From Corydoras sp. C115 (taxonomy: Eukaryota > Chordata > Actinopteri > Siluriformes > Callichthyidae), in contig JAFMOC010000031.1 of NCBI GenBank assembly GCA_019802505.1, positions 1,096,001 to 1,160,000 of the forward strand: a stretch of DNA of 64,000 bases, given 5' to 3'. Position numbers and translations under genes: made by a program. This document shows positions 1 through 44,420 of the stretch, piece by piece. Positions within the stretch are counted from its first letter, which is position 1. Each line of letters starts with the position of its first letter. Below the pieces are notes generated by a model. The model was not told the origin of the DNA. It saw only the letters and a list, made by a program, of their open reading frames with translations, and ran no database searches.

Positions 1-123
1 TTTCTTACTCGCTCAGAATTCCATTTGCATTCCATTCAGTTGTAGGCTAATTATTATTAACCTTTTGATTTGTACAAAGTACTCTCACATTCTATTTTAT
101 TACATGAACCGCATTGGTTCTGC

Positions 124-345
124 ACTCACTGTCTAGTTAAAAAATTTCCCATACCATGCACATTGTAGTTTTACAATTATATACTGTAGTCCATCTGTAT
201 TTTTCTGCATTTTTAGTCCCCTTTAGTCTGTTCTCTAATAAGCAGGACTTCCACGGAGCAGGTCTTACATGGGTGTTGGATGGTTCTTTGCACATTGATA
301 TGATATAGGTGGTGTGTTAGTGTGTTTTTTTCTAGTTTGAGTCAT
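124..345 (+). mobile_element. Fragment of fold-back DNA transposon family
   Basis: Reads like one end of a small non-autonomous element repeated in the window: CACTCACTGTCTAG, then a TAGTTTTACAATTATATACTG-like tract, CTGTAGTCCATCTGT, and a GGTGGTGTGTTAGTGTG tract followed by ATGAGTGGATC. The same order of motifs occurs at 44262-44420 and in part at 6660-6825. It is diverged and truncated. Confidence 0.6.
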
Positions 346-2059
346 GAGTGGATCGGCTATAGAATAACTGTACAATGCGGTTAACTGCTTCATTTAAAGT
401 TGCTAAAATAAAAAAAAAAAAATACTTCTTTTATATCAAGTAAATCCCATTGTGGGAAATGTAAAGGAGAACATTTGCATTAATATTTTATCTGCACTGT
501 TTATAAGAATAAAGTAATCAGAATCACCAAAATATTCCCTCCCCTTACCTAGCAACTTTTACACAACATCAGGGATGAATGTTAGTTGCTAATGGCACTC
601 TGGATGAACATAATGTGGAGCAGACAGGGACGACAGAAAGTCTCTTGTACCCTGCAGTGTCCCTTGTGTGACACCAGAGCTTGACGTTCCCGTCCTATGT
701 GCCTGCTGGCTGTTGAACCAGAATGTGTGCTAAAATTATACTTAAGCAGGGATCTGTTGATAAATTATTATATAAGACCAACATTGTCTTTTCAAACTTA
801 ACTTTCATGAAGGACACCATCTTATTGAGTTCCTTCAAACAGATATTGTTCATTTGACAATTACGTCTTAATTGAGGATGAGTGCATGACATCTGGATAT
901 GTATTTATTACAACTTTTATACTGAAGATGATGTGATTCCATTAAAATACAAAGTCAAAGTAGAATTTCATTTATTCTGATGCAACACTAATAGTGTCGG
1001 GGTTATTCACCAAATAAGTTTACACTGAAGCGAAAAATGGGTTTATAAAAACCTGTGTGCACAGTACAGGACTGACAAAAGCAGGTTTCCATAAAACATG
1101 CACGATTAAATTGACCAAATGTGTAACTTGTACTTAATAATAATTTAGCAAGTAAATAGTAACCCTGCACTGAAATTTGAAAAGTTTGCAGAGAAAAATT
1201 CTTTGCAGAGGACGAAATAAAGAACCTGACCGTAATCCCTTAACTGTGACTGTCCAGCAGAGGGACTCATGTCTCTACTTCCTGCTTTTCTGAGACAAAG
1301 GCAGAGGAGGGTTTGATAAGCAGGGCGCTGGGCTGCGGTGGCCACCCTGCACCGACCCCCGCGACGCACGATGCCCAGCTGCGCATCCCACCTAACATTA
1401 AACTTCATTGCGGGGGGGGAAGGGGGTGGACTGCAGTAGTCCTGCTGTTACCCCTCAGCAGACACAATACTGATGACGCCTCTGTGAGTGAGAAATGCAG
1501 AACACCACAAGCTTTTCTCTCAATGTTATGTTTTTATCTCGGGATATGTTTCCCAGCTATAAGCTTCTTGATATGTGGTCCGGTTTTAATATGTTTTGGC
1601 CCAGCTGAAAAACTATGGGCACAGTTTCTCAATATGATATATGCAGTCAACGATGTGCAAAAGCGTGCCTGCAGATTTAATTACAAAATCAATTTCAAGC
1701 CTTTTGATATTCAGAATGATAGATATAATACCCACGGTCATCGGGAAGATTGATTAGTTCAATTAAATTAGCCATATTACTGGAGTAGGACTTAAATAGG
1801 AAAGAGGTCCATACTGCGCTGTGCTGAGGATTGTGATGCATGATGTAAATCCAATGAAACAGAACGCAAGTTAATAACGTTTAGAAGATCTGTGATGATG
1901 CAGAAGCATTTGATTTAAATAAAGTAGATAAGATTGTCAAAAGAGTTCAAAGGACTAGTAAACAAAACACTCTGCACACGTACCAATTCCATTAAAGGCT
2001 CAGGTATTCTGAATTATTATTTAATATCAAGTTCAGCTTAATGCGGTGAGGAGGTATCA

Positions 2060-2200
2060 GTGCTGCTGTAGTTTCACACCTCAGTGACACTGCTGGGATA
2101 GAAATAATGCACAAACCACGTAATACCTGCTCTGTGGTGCTACTGTTGGTAGTAAAGGGGACTAACACAGTATGTACTGTAGACCACAAACAGATGGACT
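2060..2200 (-). mobile_element. Fragment of fold-back DNA transposon family
   Basis: Shares CAGTGACACTGCTG, an AATACCTGCTCTGTGG box and the CTGTAGACCACAAACAGATGG stretch with the right half of the element at 13092-13808. This is one arm only. Confidence 0.5.
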
Positions 2201-3310
2201 ACAGATTCGCAAAGATTTAGAGTTTTGGAAAAAAAACACATGGTTGTAACCTGAGAATTCTGAGAAATTGATAAACCTGACATCCGTACTGTGGAATTCA
2301 GCTGAAACTTGCAGTCATCACATCTCAGTTCACACTGGACTATTTAAAAAAGAATTCCAGCATTACCACCTGAGGCCAACCACGGGCTTGTTCATGTTCA
2401 ATCTGAACTAGACATCTGCAGCTCACTCCTAACACGTCTGTCTTTAAAAATCTATTATCAAATCCCTGAACTTATCCACTGACAATGGTATCGGTTCCTC
2501 CAAACCACTTCTCAATTGCAATTCATTAACTGGCATCCTTTCAATGCCCACATCAGCTTTCAAAAGTGATTACAACGGACTCAGAAATAGATCAGCCTCA
2601 TCTTATCTAAAGTTTCTAAATAACATCCTGTAATAACCAAACTGTGTACAAGCTGTATGTTTTCTTTATTACTCAACAGGATTATCTTTACAGGATAAAA
2701 GAAACAAATCCATCAGTTTATTTATTACTGACTCAAGTTAATTAACGAAGTAAATTTTATTACAATTATCCAAACAACTCAAAAAGGACCCTATTTTTTT
2801 TATTAACTCTATTTTGCGATCTAGTACAATTTCCAATAAATTAAAAAAATTACTGTCTTGACATTGACAAAAAAATTGTCTTCTGATACATAAGCTTACA
2901 GATGATTGGCTAATGTGACGGTGATTAATAGGGAATAATAGTGTGCTGCCCCTCCCTCTCTGAGAGCATGGTCAATTTCCTCTGTCTAGGCTGCAGCCAC
3001 AAATGACTGTGACATCATCAGGTTTTAAACCAGTGATCGCTGAATAAAAGGTTAAAAGCATTTAGATTGTCTCATTTGATCCTGATAAATACTTCATTGC
3101 CTGAAAAAAAATTTTTTTTAGCATGCTTTTGCACACTGTAACAATTTATGAAAACCATGCCGCAGAAGGATTTTGCAGCCAATGTACAGTATATGTCCAG
3201 CAAAAAGAGAAAACTGAATCTTATGGCAGAGTCACATTTAATATTTGTTCTTCAGCTACAGCAATGAAATGCAGTAAAAGATAACAAAGAAGAGCATATG
3301 CTTCGTTCAC

Positions 3311-37049
<33,739 letters not shown>

Positions 37050-37073
<24 letters not shown>

Positions 37074-37880
37074 CCTGCCAGTTTTTAGATCTTCTTTATG
37101 CAATTTCCGACTGGAATCTATTGTCACAGCGTTTATTCGTTACGAGTAGCAGGTCCAAATGTGCGGCAGGCTTCTGAAGACCATGCAGGCGAAGCGGTTA
37201 TTCCCCCCAACTCCCGCCGTCGTTTGGCACCTGACGAGGCTTCAGTTCAGTGCGAGCCGATCACTCCGGGCAATCCATAACGGCGCGCCGCTTATTCTAG
37301 CGTCGTGAACGCATCCGCGTTCCACACGTGTTTCACTGTCCGCTCGCACGCCGCTCAAACTCTCGACCGCCGAGGAAAGACGCAATTCCAGAGAAGTTGG
37401 CTGACATGGAAGCAGGCGAACATCAGCGTCTCTTTATTCGCGCATCCGCCGCGGCGCGTTCGTTTGGAGAAGGCGCGCTCGCAGGGACCGGCCGGTGCGC
37501 GCCGACGTGCGTCTGCAGATCCGCTGCTCTCCTGCGCACTTGTTTCCCAAGGGCGAAGCGATGCTGCTGCAGGAAGCCACTTCCATTGTCCGCTCCACTC
37601 AGGAGACGCGACTTGCTTTCGGCTTCATGTTCCTTGCTTTTAGATCCCGATCATCGGCGCGAAGCGGGTTTGCAGGGAAGATGAAATTGCCGGGCTCAGA
37701 GCGTCTCCCATCGCCCGGACGCTGCTGTATTTCTTGCTGCAGTCATTTAGTAAACTCAACAAATGCAGCTCACCTAGGCGCGCACGCCCCCGCGCCGCCG
37801 CCATTGGTCCGAACGGAGACGCGCGGTTTCTGAGTTTGTCAGGTTGCGGGATTGTCAGCCGCTTTACACACGCGCGCTAT
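37050..37880 (-). promoter_or_regulatory. glra1: CpG-rich promoter region of glra1
   Basis: The stretch is dense in CG dinucleotides (for example GCCGCGGCGCG and GGTGCGCGCCGACGTGCG) amid AT-rich DNA. It starts at the first coding exon and runs about 0.8 kb upstream of it. A CCAAT box on the minus strand (ATTGG on plus) sits at about 37803, next to a CCGCCGCCAT YY1-like core. No TATA box was recognised. Several overlapping plus-strand open frames here are judged by-products of high GC. The transcription start is not determined. Confidence 0.75.
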
Positions 37881-37930
37881 TTGAAGTCATCATAAAGCTG
37901 CTATAAAGTCAATTTATATATTTATATATA

Positions 37931-38283
37931 TTCATTCATTCATTCATTATCTCCCGCTTTATCCTCTATTAGGGTCGCGGTGGGGTTCCCCATGCCCATC
38001 CAGGGGAGAACGTCTCGGGCGCTGGGCAGATAGACCCAGGACAGGGCGCCAATCCATCGCTGGGCACACACTCACTCACACAGACACACTCTATATGGGG
38101 CAATTTTTTGAGAATTCAATTGACTTGATCCATGTTTTTGGACTGTGGGAGGAAACCGGAGAACCCGGAGGAAACCCACGCAGACACGGGGAGAACATGG
38201 AAACTCCACCCAGATGGGGATTCGAACCGGGAATCCCTAGCGCTGAGAGGCGAACGTGCTAACCACTAAGCCACCGTGCCGCC
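37931..38283 (-). mobile_element. DANA/mermaid-type SINE, full length (left arm of inverted pair)
   Basis: It has the same structure as the copy at 15719-16070: (TTCA)n tail at its left end, central domain, and tRNA-like head at its right end with B box GGTTCGAATCC read on the minus strand. It is very similar to the head-to-head neighbour at 38351-38700. Confidence 0.93.
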
Positions 38284-38289
38284 TATTTA

Positions 38290-38293
38290 TTTT

Positions 38294-38350
<57 letters not shown>
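38290..38350. repeat. (TA)n tract between inverted SINEs
   Basis: About 24 TA units form the spacer of the SINE inverted pair. Confidence 0.95.
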
Positions 38351-38352
<2 letters not shown>

Positions 38353-38700
38353 CACGGTGGCTTAGTGGTCAGCACGTTCGCCTCTCAGCGCTAGGGATTC
38401 CCGGTTCGAATCCCCATCTGGGTGGAGTTTCCATGTTCTCCCCGTGTCTGCGTGGGTTTCCTCCGGGTTTTCCGGTTTCCTCCCACAGTCCAAAAACATG
38501 GATCAAGTCAATTGAATTCTCAAAATTGCCCCATATAGAGTGTGTCTGTGTGAGTGAGTGAGTGAGTGTGTGCCCAGCGATGGAATGGCGCCCTGTCCTG
38601 GGTCTATCTGCCCAGCGCCCGAGACATTCCCCCCTGGATGGGCATGGGGAACCCCACCACGACCCTAATAGAGGATAAAGTGGGAGATAATGAATGAATG
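38351..38700 (+). mobile_element. DANA/mermaid-type SINE, near full length (right arm of inverted pair)
   Basis: The head begins AGCACGGTGGCTTAGTGG, missing the first few bases of GGCGGC. It carries the B box GGTTCGAATCC, the conserved domain TGCGTGGGTTTCCTCCGGG and an AATGAATG tail. It lies in opposite orientation to the SINE at 37931-38283. Confidence 0.93.
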
Positions 38701-39989
38701 TATATACACCAGTAACAAAATCTCAAGCGTTACGTCATCTACGGCGAGGACTAGAGTGAGGGTTAGAGAAATAGATAAATAACAGAAAACAGAATATTCA
38801 ATAATTTCAGGAACCTGTACCTGCTTAATGCTCAAGCTTCAGTAACAGTCTTTAATTTAAGTAGGATTTTTTTTTTATTGTACTGACACTAAGACTTTTT
38901 TGTGTCTCCTGAGAGATGTGAGTGGGCATAGTGGGCATCGCTGCCACCTCATAACGCATAATGTGACGTGGGTCTTGTCTGTATGGATTTAGCATGTTCT
39001 CTGTATCTCTGTGAGATGCACAACCCAATGGTGTGTATGGCTGGTTAATCAGATATGCTTAATTACCTGTAAGTAGATTGACTAGTGATGGGGAAAATGT
39101 CTTTTAACCTATAAGATGGGCTGGGATAGGTTCCTGTTCATGCATTTAATCTGGATTTTACTGTTCTGTTTGGAAAGATTTTTCTGGTTTAATGTCATGG
39201 CCAAAAACGGACTAAAATTTTTATTTTATCATAATGTCACTAAATACGGATATAACATTAAACTTAGATTTTCATCCTCAGTGGGGTGCACCTTTCATAT
39301 TATCACTGCTTTTGGGGGAGCATGCACTGTGGTTGATAAAAGCATCATTAAATCTCCCACACTCCTGCTTCATGGTTTTTTTTTCTCTAATACTTCAATC
39401 TGGGCATTGCTGCATAGTTATGTTTATATTGACTTGTGTTTATCTCGTTGGATATGATGACTGTTCATCTGTTGCATCGGTGGAATACTAAATATGCAGA
39501 CGGTGCTACAACTTCATTAAAGCATGAACTAATTCTCCCCAAATTTCTATAATTTTCTCTGTCAGATCTCGTTAGAGGTGATGGTAGTACATTTCAACTA
39601 CTTCAAGTCAAACCAAGCAGGCCGAAAATATCCAGAGAATTGATGCAATGGCAGACTAATCCAATTTCAAAACACCTTTTTTTATTATTAATCAGCCAGT
39701 GTTATTGATTGCAACAAATCTGGGAAGCTAAGCAATTTTGAATGTCAGCCACATTGACTTTGCCTGTCTGCACTTTATTAGAGTTTTATGTTTTCTCAGA
39801 TGCTGTCTGGCCCTGTGTTTTTATTAAAGCTAGGTTCGGCTGTTAGTCATAGCCTGGCGTTTATAAGGGGGGGGGGCATCTTGCCCATGGTAAGTGACGG
39901 GCTGTTTGCCAGGTTTTTGAAGTAGAGTGTACTGGAGAAACATTTGTGCTTGGAGGTAGATATGGAGGCACAAATGTACTTTCATGGGC

Positions 39990-40110
39990 CAGTGGTGTCT
40001 CAGTGGTCAGGGCTTTGGGCTATTGATTGCTGTTTGGGCTATTAAAAGTTGGAGAGTTGTTTCCACTGTAGGTACTTGAGTGAAGTCTTAGTGTATAGGG
40101 TATCTTGGGA
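39990..40110 (+). mobile_element. SINE head fragment
   Basis: The run GTGTCTCAGTGGTCAGGGCT followed by TTGGGCTATTGATTGCTG resembles the tRNA-like head of a common fish SINE (CAGTGGTCAGGGCTCTGGGC form, from memory). It is diverged. Confidence 0.45.
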
Positions 40111-40779
40111 GCATTGAGTGATGTTTTAAAATAACATTACAATCTTCATATCAGGTTGTATGATGATTTATAAATCTCTTTTTACATAATATTATTTGTT
40201 GCAGCTTTAGTTGTAGCCAGTAGATTATGGTCTGGATGTATATGTTCTTCATTACAATTGAAACCACGCTAAAAATACTTTGCCATGTTTTAGCTGGAGA
40301 TAAAAGTACAACTTTGTTATCCTTCTTTTATCCATTTTAAAACCCAAGAGTGGCTTTGCAGTGATGGGACACGTTCTTCCCTCTCCCCAGAGTTAGGTAG
40401 GATGGAAACAAGCGTCAATCATGCAATCATGCACACTGAACGGGCACACCTGTGACTGGGACTGGGCATACACGGGCAAGGGCACATGGGAGAGCTGACT
40501 CTAGCAGGTCACACATGCTGATTCTGAGCAGCAGCTGCCAGAGCTGAGCTGAGTTTTGGCTGCCCTCCCTGAGATTTTCCCTCATTGCAGTACAGTTGCA
40601 CATCATTTACACTTTAGATTGCCAGTTTCAACCTACTCAAATCAGCCACATCAGACCCCCAGTTAAACCAATAATCAACCCAGGATTGGTAATAGAGGCA
40701 GTGCTGAACATGGCCCTGTACCCTTGGGTTCGGAGAACAGGATCAACCATGATGCAGAACCCATGATTTTGGTGGACTA

Positions 40780-40897
40780 GGGTTCTGAACATACAAACTC
40801 CATATAGAAATAACTTATCTTTGTTCCAAGCAGGAATTGAACCCAGAACTTTCTTATTCTGAGGTGGACGCACTAACCTCTGCACCAATGTGCCACC
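40780..40897 (-). mobile_element. Diverged tRNA-derived SINE head
   Basis: On the minus strand it reads GGTGGCACATTGGTGCAGAG, then GTTCTGGGTTCAATTCC (B box) and TGGAGTTTGTATGTTC. This is the order of the DANA-type head and first conserved block. Confidence 0.65.
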
Positions 40898-41283
40898 AAA
40901 TCTGTTTGAGGTTTTCCCCTCATGAAAATGGATGTTTTATGGGAAAGTAATACAGTATGGTACCAAATGGTGGCTATTTCATGTGTGAAAGCCGTTGTGT
41001 TTGAACAAGTTCTTTAATAATTCAGTGAGTGGTTTCTTCAATTGGAAAAAAAATACTGTGCACTGGTGATGTGTGCTGGAGATCCACCACAGAGTAAAAA
41101 ATCAGTCTCTATTTGTCATTCCTGATCAGTAGGATCAGAGAAAGACATGTAGGTCATACTGAATAACACATCGGGGAGAAAAAAAACAGTGTGAGTTTAT
41201 GAGTTGCTTTAAAATCTCTCCAGCCTTTTCAGATGGCTTCACTTCTAAGCTCCTATAACTTGATTTCAAAGAGTTCTTTGGGT

Positions 41284-41307
41284 AAAAAAAAAAAAAAAAA
41301 AAAAAAA
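41284..41307. repeat. Poly(A) tract
   Basis: More than 20 A residues in a row. No associated element was identified. Confidence 0.9.
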
Positions 41308-41940
41308 ACCTTTTTTGTGGCTTGTAATGTCTTTTCTTTGGCCCCACTAAAGTCAGGAGCAGGACTTTTTACATTCTAGAGTGCCACCCGTTTTTCTTTA
41401 CTAACATTTGCAGGAATCTGTAAAATATAAAAACGGAAATCACACCTCAGCTTCCCAGTTGTTCCGCAGCTGTTTATAGTATAGGTACTATAAACAGTAG
41501 TGGTGTTCTAGTAGCAGTGATATTCCCTTGTCCAGCTCCTACCCATTAGACAGGGTTGCTTGAGCCAAGCAGATGACACCATCTAAAACTGAATACACAG
41601 CTCTTCAGGAATATTGTGCAAACTTTCAGACTGCTGTGGCAGCATCATCTCTGTATGATGTCATGAATTCAGAATTGTGTTAAAAGTAACAGTCATAGTG
41701 AGAAAAAGATGGAACTATTTTAAGGTCATGACACATTTGAATTAGATTCTGTATTTTCTGTCAAATGTAACTTATATTAATGGAGACATGGTGATTAAGT
41801 GTTTTTGACTATTAGGAATCAGTTCAGATACTCAACCATTTGCTTTTTATTTATTTATTCAAACCCAGCACTTACATCTGCTTAGCATTGAATACAAGTT
41901 CTTTCACATTATTCATTGTTACTTGGCTTTCTCTTCACAG

Positions 41941-42111
41941 CTGAATTTAACCTTGAATGCCAGCACAGCTGTCACAGGCAATAACAATCAAAGTGACCTT
42001 CATATCAACACCAGTGAGACTTCAATCTCCGTAATTGATAAATTGTGGTACTGGTCCTTGTCCGTTGCCATGACTTTAATATTTGTTGTCCTTGGTTGGG
42101 TTATTCTGTGA
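41941..42111 (+). CDS. Putative terminal exon of an unrecognised small membrane or GPI-type glycoprotein
   Basis: A strong acceptor (TTTCTCTTCACAG) precedes a 56-codon open frame that ends in TGA. AATAAA follows 30 bases after the stop, and a GT-rich stretch lies downstream. The peptide has four N-glycosylation sequons in its first 25 residues (NLT, NAS, NQS, NTS), then DKLWYW and a hydrophobic stretch (about residues 36-56) that reaches the C-terminus with no tail. That form suits a GPI-anchor signal or a tail anchor. I do not recognise the protein and could not place its upstream exons with confidence. The reading frame continues open through the presumed acceptor, so the exon start is inferred from the splice site alone. 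Confidence 0.38.
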   Translation: MNLTLNASTAVTGNNNQSDLHINTSETSISVIDKLWYWSLSVAMTLIFVVLGWVIL

Positions 42112-42141
42112 TTTTTCTATTGCTGAGTTTGAATTGACTTA

Positions 42142-42147
42142 AATAAA
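42142..42147 (+). terminator. Poly(A) signal AATAAA
   Basis: AATAAA lies 30 bases past the TGA of the putative exon at 41941-42111. It is followed by AAAATGGCATTGGTATTGG, a GT-containing downstream region. Confidence 0.45.
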
Positions 42148-42764
42148 AGGTGGATTCTAAAAATGGCATTGGTATTGGATATCTGCATCGCATAATGCCG
42201 AAAAATATCCAGGAAGGAAGGGAAATCATGTAATATGGTACAAATAAAAAAATGAGCACGTCGCGATTTCTTGATGTGTTCTTACGCCAGTTGGAGAACT
42301 TGCAGAGCAGTTGAGTATCCTGCTACCCGTCTCCTGATCAGCACGTAAAGGTGGAATGAGATCCAGCTAAGAAACACAAACTTTAAATGAAAAACATCTT
42401 GTCAGATAAGTAAACAGCGGGGTAATTGGTATCTATAATGAGGGCTTAATGACTGTCCAGGCTTGCAGCAGCTTTATTACCATACACCAGCATAAAATCG
42501 CATCTCCCTCAGTTTGAGGATGACCTCTAATTTGAACTACACCATAAATGCTAATGAATTATGCATGAACCATATCTGCTTGTGTTATTAGTCGGAGAAG
42601 AACATAGTTATGTATTTCCTTGGGTACCCATTTCAAGTTTCAGGGTTTTTCATTGCCATTAAAAGAATATTTCACAGCGCAGTGCAATGCTAATTAAAAT
42701 GAAATGTAGTTTGAGGACACAGATGTCAGGTGATGAGGCAGCTTTATTTTTGTGGTCAGTTTAC

Positions 42765-42845
42765 ATTAGAAGTGCAGTGTCATGGCGATTAGCGCTTCTG
42801 CCACAAAGCAAGAATGGTCTGAGTTTGATTTCCAGGTGGGATGTG
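42765..42845 (+). mobile_element. Possible SINE head remnant
   Basis: TCATGGCGATTAGCGCTTCT, then GTCTGAGTTTGATTTCCAGG, resembles a decayed tRNA-like head with a B box. It is short and diverged. Confidence 0.4.
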
Positions 42846-44261
42846 TTTTTAAAGCGAACGCCTAGAAATAGAACCGTTTCTTCACATTTACAGTGCAGTT
42901 CTAAATGTAAGCAATGCTCCTCCTGACTTCTGTAACAGGGCTTTTGCTTCCTAGCCAGACTTATTTGACACGACAATGGAGAGATTAATATGGCTCATGG
43001 ACAAGGAGAAAAGGACGCTGCCTCAACCTTCAGGTATTTCACTAGCCATGAATAGGAATACTGTTATTAACTCTCTGTTGAGATGGTAATTGGCAAGGTC
43101 AAAGGCAGCTGACATAATGCTTGTTCTACTAAATGCTATCAAACAGAGTAGCCAGACAGAGAGACAAGTCAGCCAAAGGAAGATGAGAGCTGAGACAACT
43201 CTGTTCTCTTGTCAGCCCTGCAGGGGAAATATACTCATTAAATCCCTGTTGAATAAGATCCACTGTAATGCCTCGAAGAACAAAGATTCCTGATAACATA
43301 AGATGTATGGGTTCATAAAAGACCTTTATAATTGATTATGATTCACATACAATACAGATCTCGTAATTTTGATGTTGTATATAAAGATATACTTGCTTTC
43401 CGGTGTGTTATCTTGTAGGATTTGTTGGTCAGTGATGTTTTTTTTTTATGTATCTCATCTTATTTTTTATTTAGTCTCATCTCATTATTTTGTTGTATTA
43501 TTTTATCTATCTCATCTTATTATCTATCTCAACTCTTATTGTTATTAGTGTTGTTATTATTATCTAACATTACCAGGGAATTCAGAGAGAACTGTCCCTC
43601 GGTGAGTGTTGGTCCTCTTAAGGCTTCTATCTTAAAATGTCAGGATTTTTTTTTTCTTTCGCGTGTCACAGCGACCTGCTTTTTTGGGATTTTGGCTTTA
43701 GAGATTTGTGCAGCTGCTTTAAGACATAGCACTTTTATAAAAAGTAATGTGTAAATAAATAAACTCTAATTCTCCATGTATTGCACCTCTCATCATCGTT
43801 CACACTTCTTTAGTTAGTAATCAGTACAATGATGGTTAATTCATCTAAAATGGGTCATTGATCCAATAAAGGATTAATTTAGTTAATGAATTCAAGTCAA
43901 GTTGGCGTTAAGAGTGTTGTGCAATCAAAAACCAAGATTTACTGTCACCCTCCCTGAAAAGTACAAATTCTGACATCGCTGTTTCACAAATATGACCACT
44001 CTATCTAATGTCACAAAGCATTTTTGTATTTGCTGGTCTTCTGTTTAGAATCTGATATACGCTAGCTTTTATTTTCCCTGTTCTTCATCCATATTGTTGC
44101 ATGTAGGCCACAGCCCAGCTGCATTCCCTCAAGGGTATTACGAACAGATGTAGAACAAGAACGCTAGAACAAGACAATTTCCAGGTACAGCAGAAATGCA
44201 ACTGAAAAGTCCATGCGGAAGTTGAATCATCATTATCATGATGATTTATTAGCTTTACCTC

Positions 44262-44420
44262 CTCATTTTTACACTCATTGTCTATTTTATCAGTTCCTCT
44301 TTTCATATAGATGCAGTACACAATTATAGTTCTATAATTACTGACTGTAGTCCATCGGTTTCTCTACATACTGTGTAAGACCTCTTTACTCTCATCACTT
44401 CTGGTAATCTGCTGCTCTTG
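44262..44420 (+). mobile_element. Fragment of fold-back DNA transposon family
   Basis: It reads TTTTTACACTCATTGTCTAT, then TTTTATCAGTTCC, a CATATAGATGCAGTAC run, AATTACTGACTGTAGTCCAT and GTTTCTCTACATACTG. It is the best-preserved left-arm copy in the window after 13092-13808. Confidence 0.65.

Larger units (their letters stand above)
1..3310 (-). other. glra1: glra1 intron 8, partial
   Basis: No family-like sequence for the last glra1 exon (YGMG/AKDG loop motifs or TM4) is visible on the minus strand, so the whole stretch is read as intron. It holds fragments of a fold-back transposon family near 124-345 and 2060-2200. Nothing else is recognised. Confidence 0.75.
38701..41940. other. Intergenic stretch upstream of glra1
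   Basis: I recognise SINE-like fragments at about 39990-40110 and 40780-40897 and a poly(A) tract at 41284-41307. No protein family was recognised among the open stretches, including the plus-strand 39116-39457. Confidence 0.6.

Noticed and set aside
37098..37833. Overlapping plus-strand open frames of 60-118 codons in the CpG-rich region
   Set aside because: High GC lowers stop frequency. The frames overlap each other in different phases and none resembles a protein family.
39116..39457. 113-codon plus-strand frame with a hydrophobic start, as a possible signal-peptide exon for the gene at 41941
   Set aside because: The aromatic-rich sequence looks like translated T-rich DNA, and no good donor in phase 0 was seen at its end.
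41541..41560. Similarity of ACCCATTAGACAGGGTTGCT to 59562-59581
   Set aside because: The match covers only about 20 bases and the flanks do not align, so I cannot tell shared repeat from chance.
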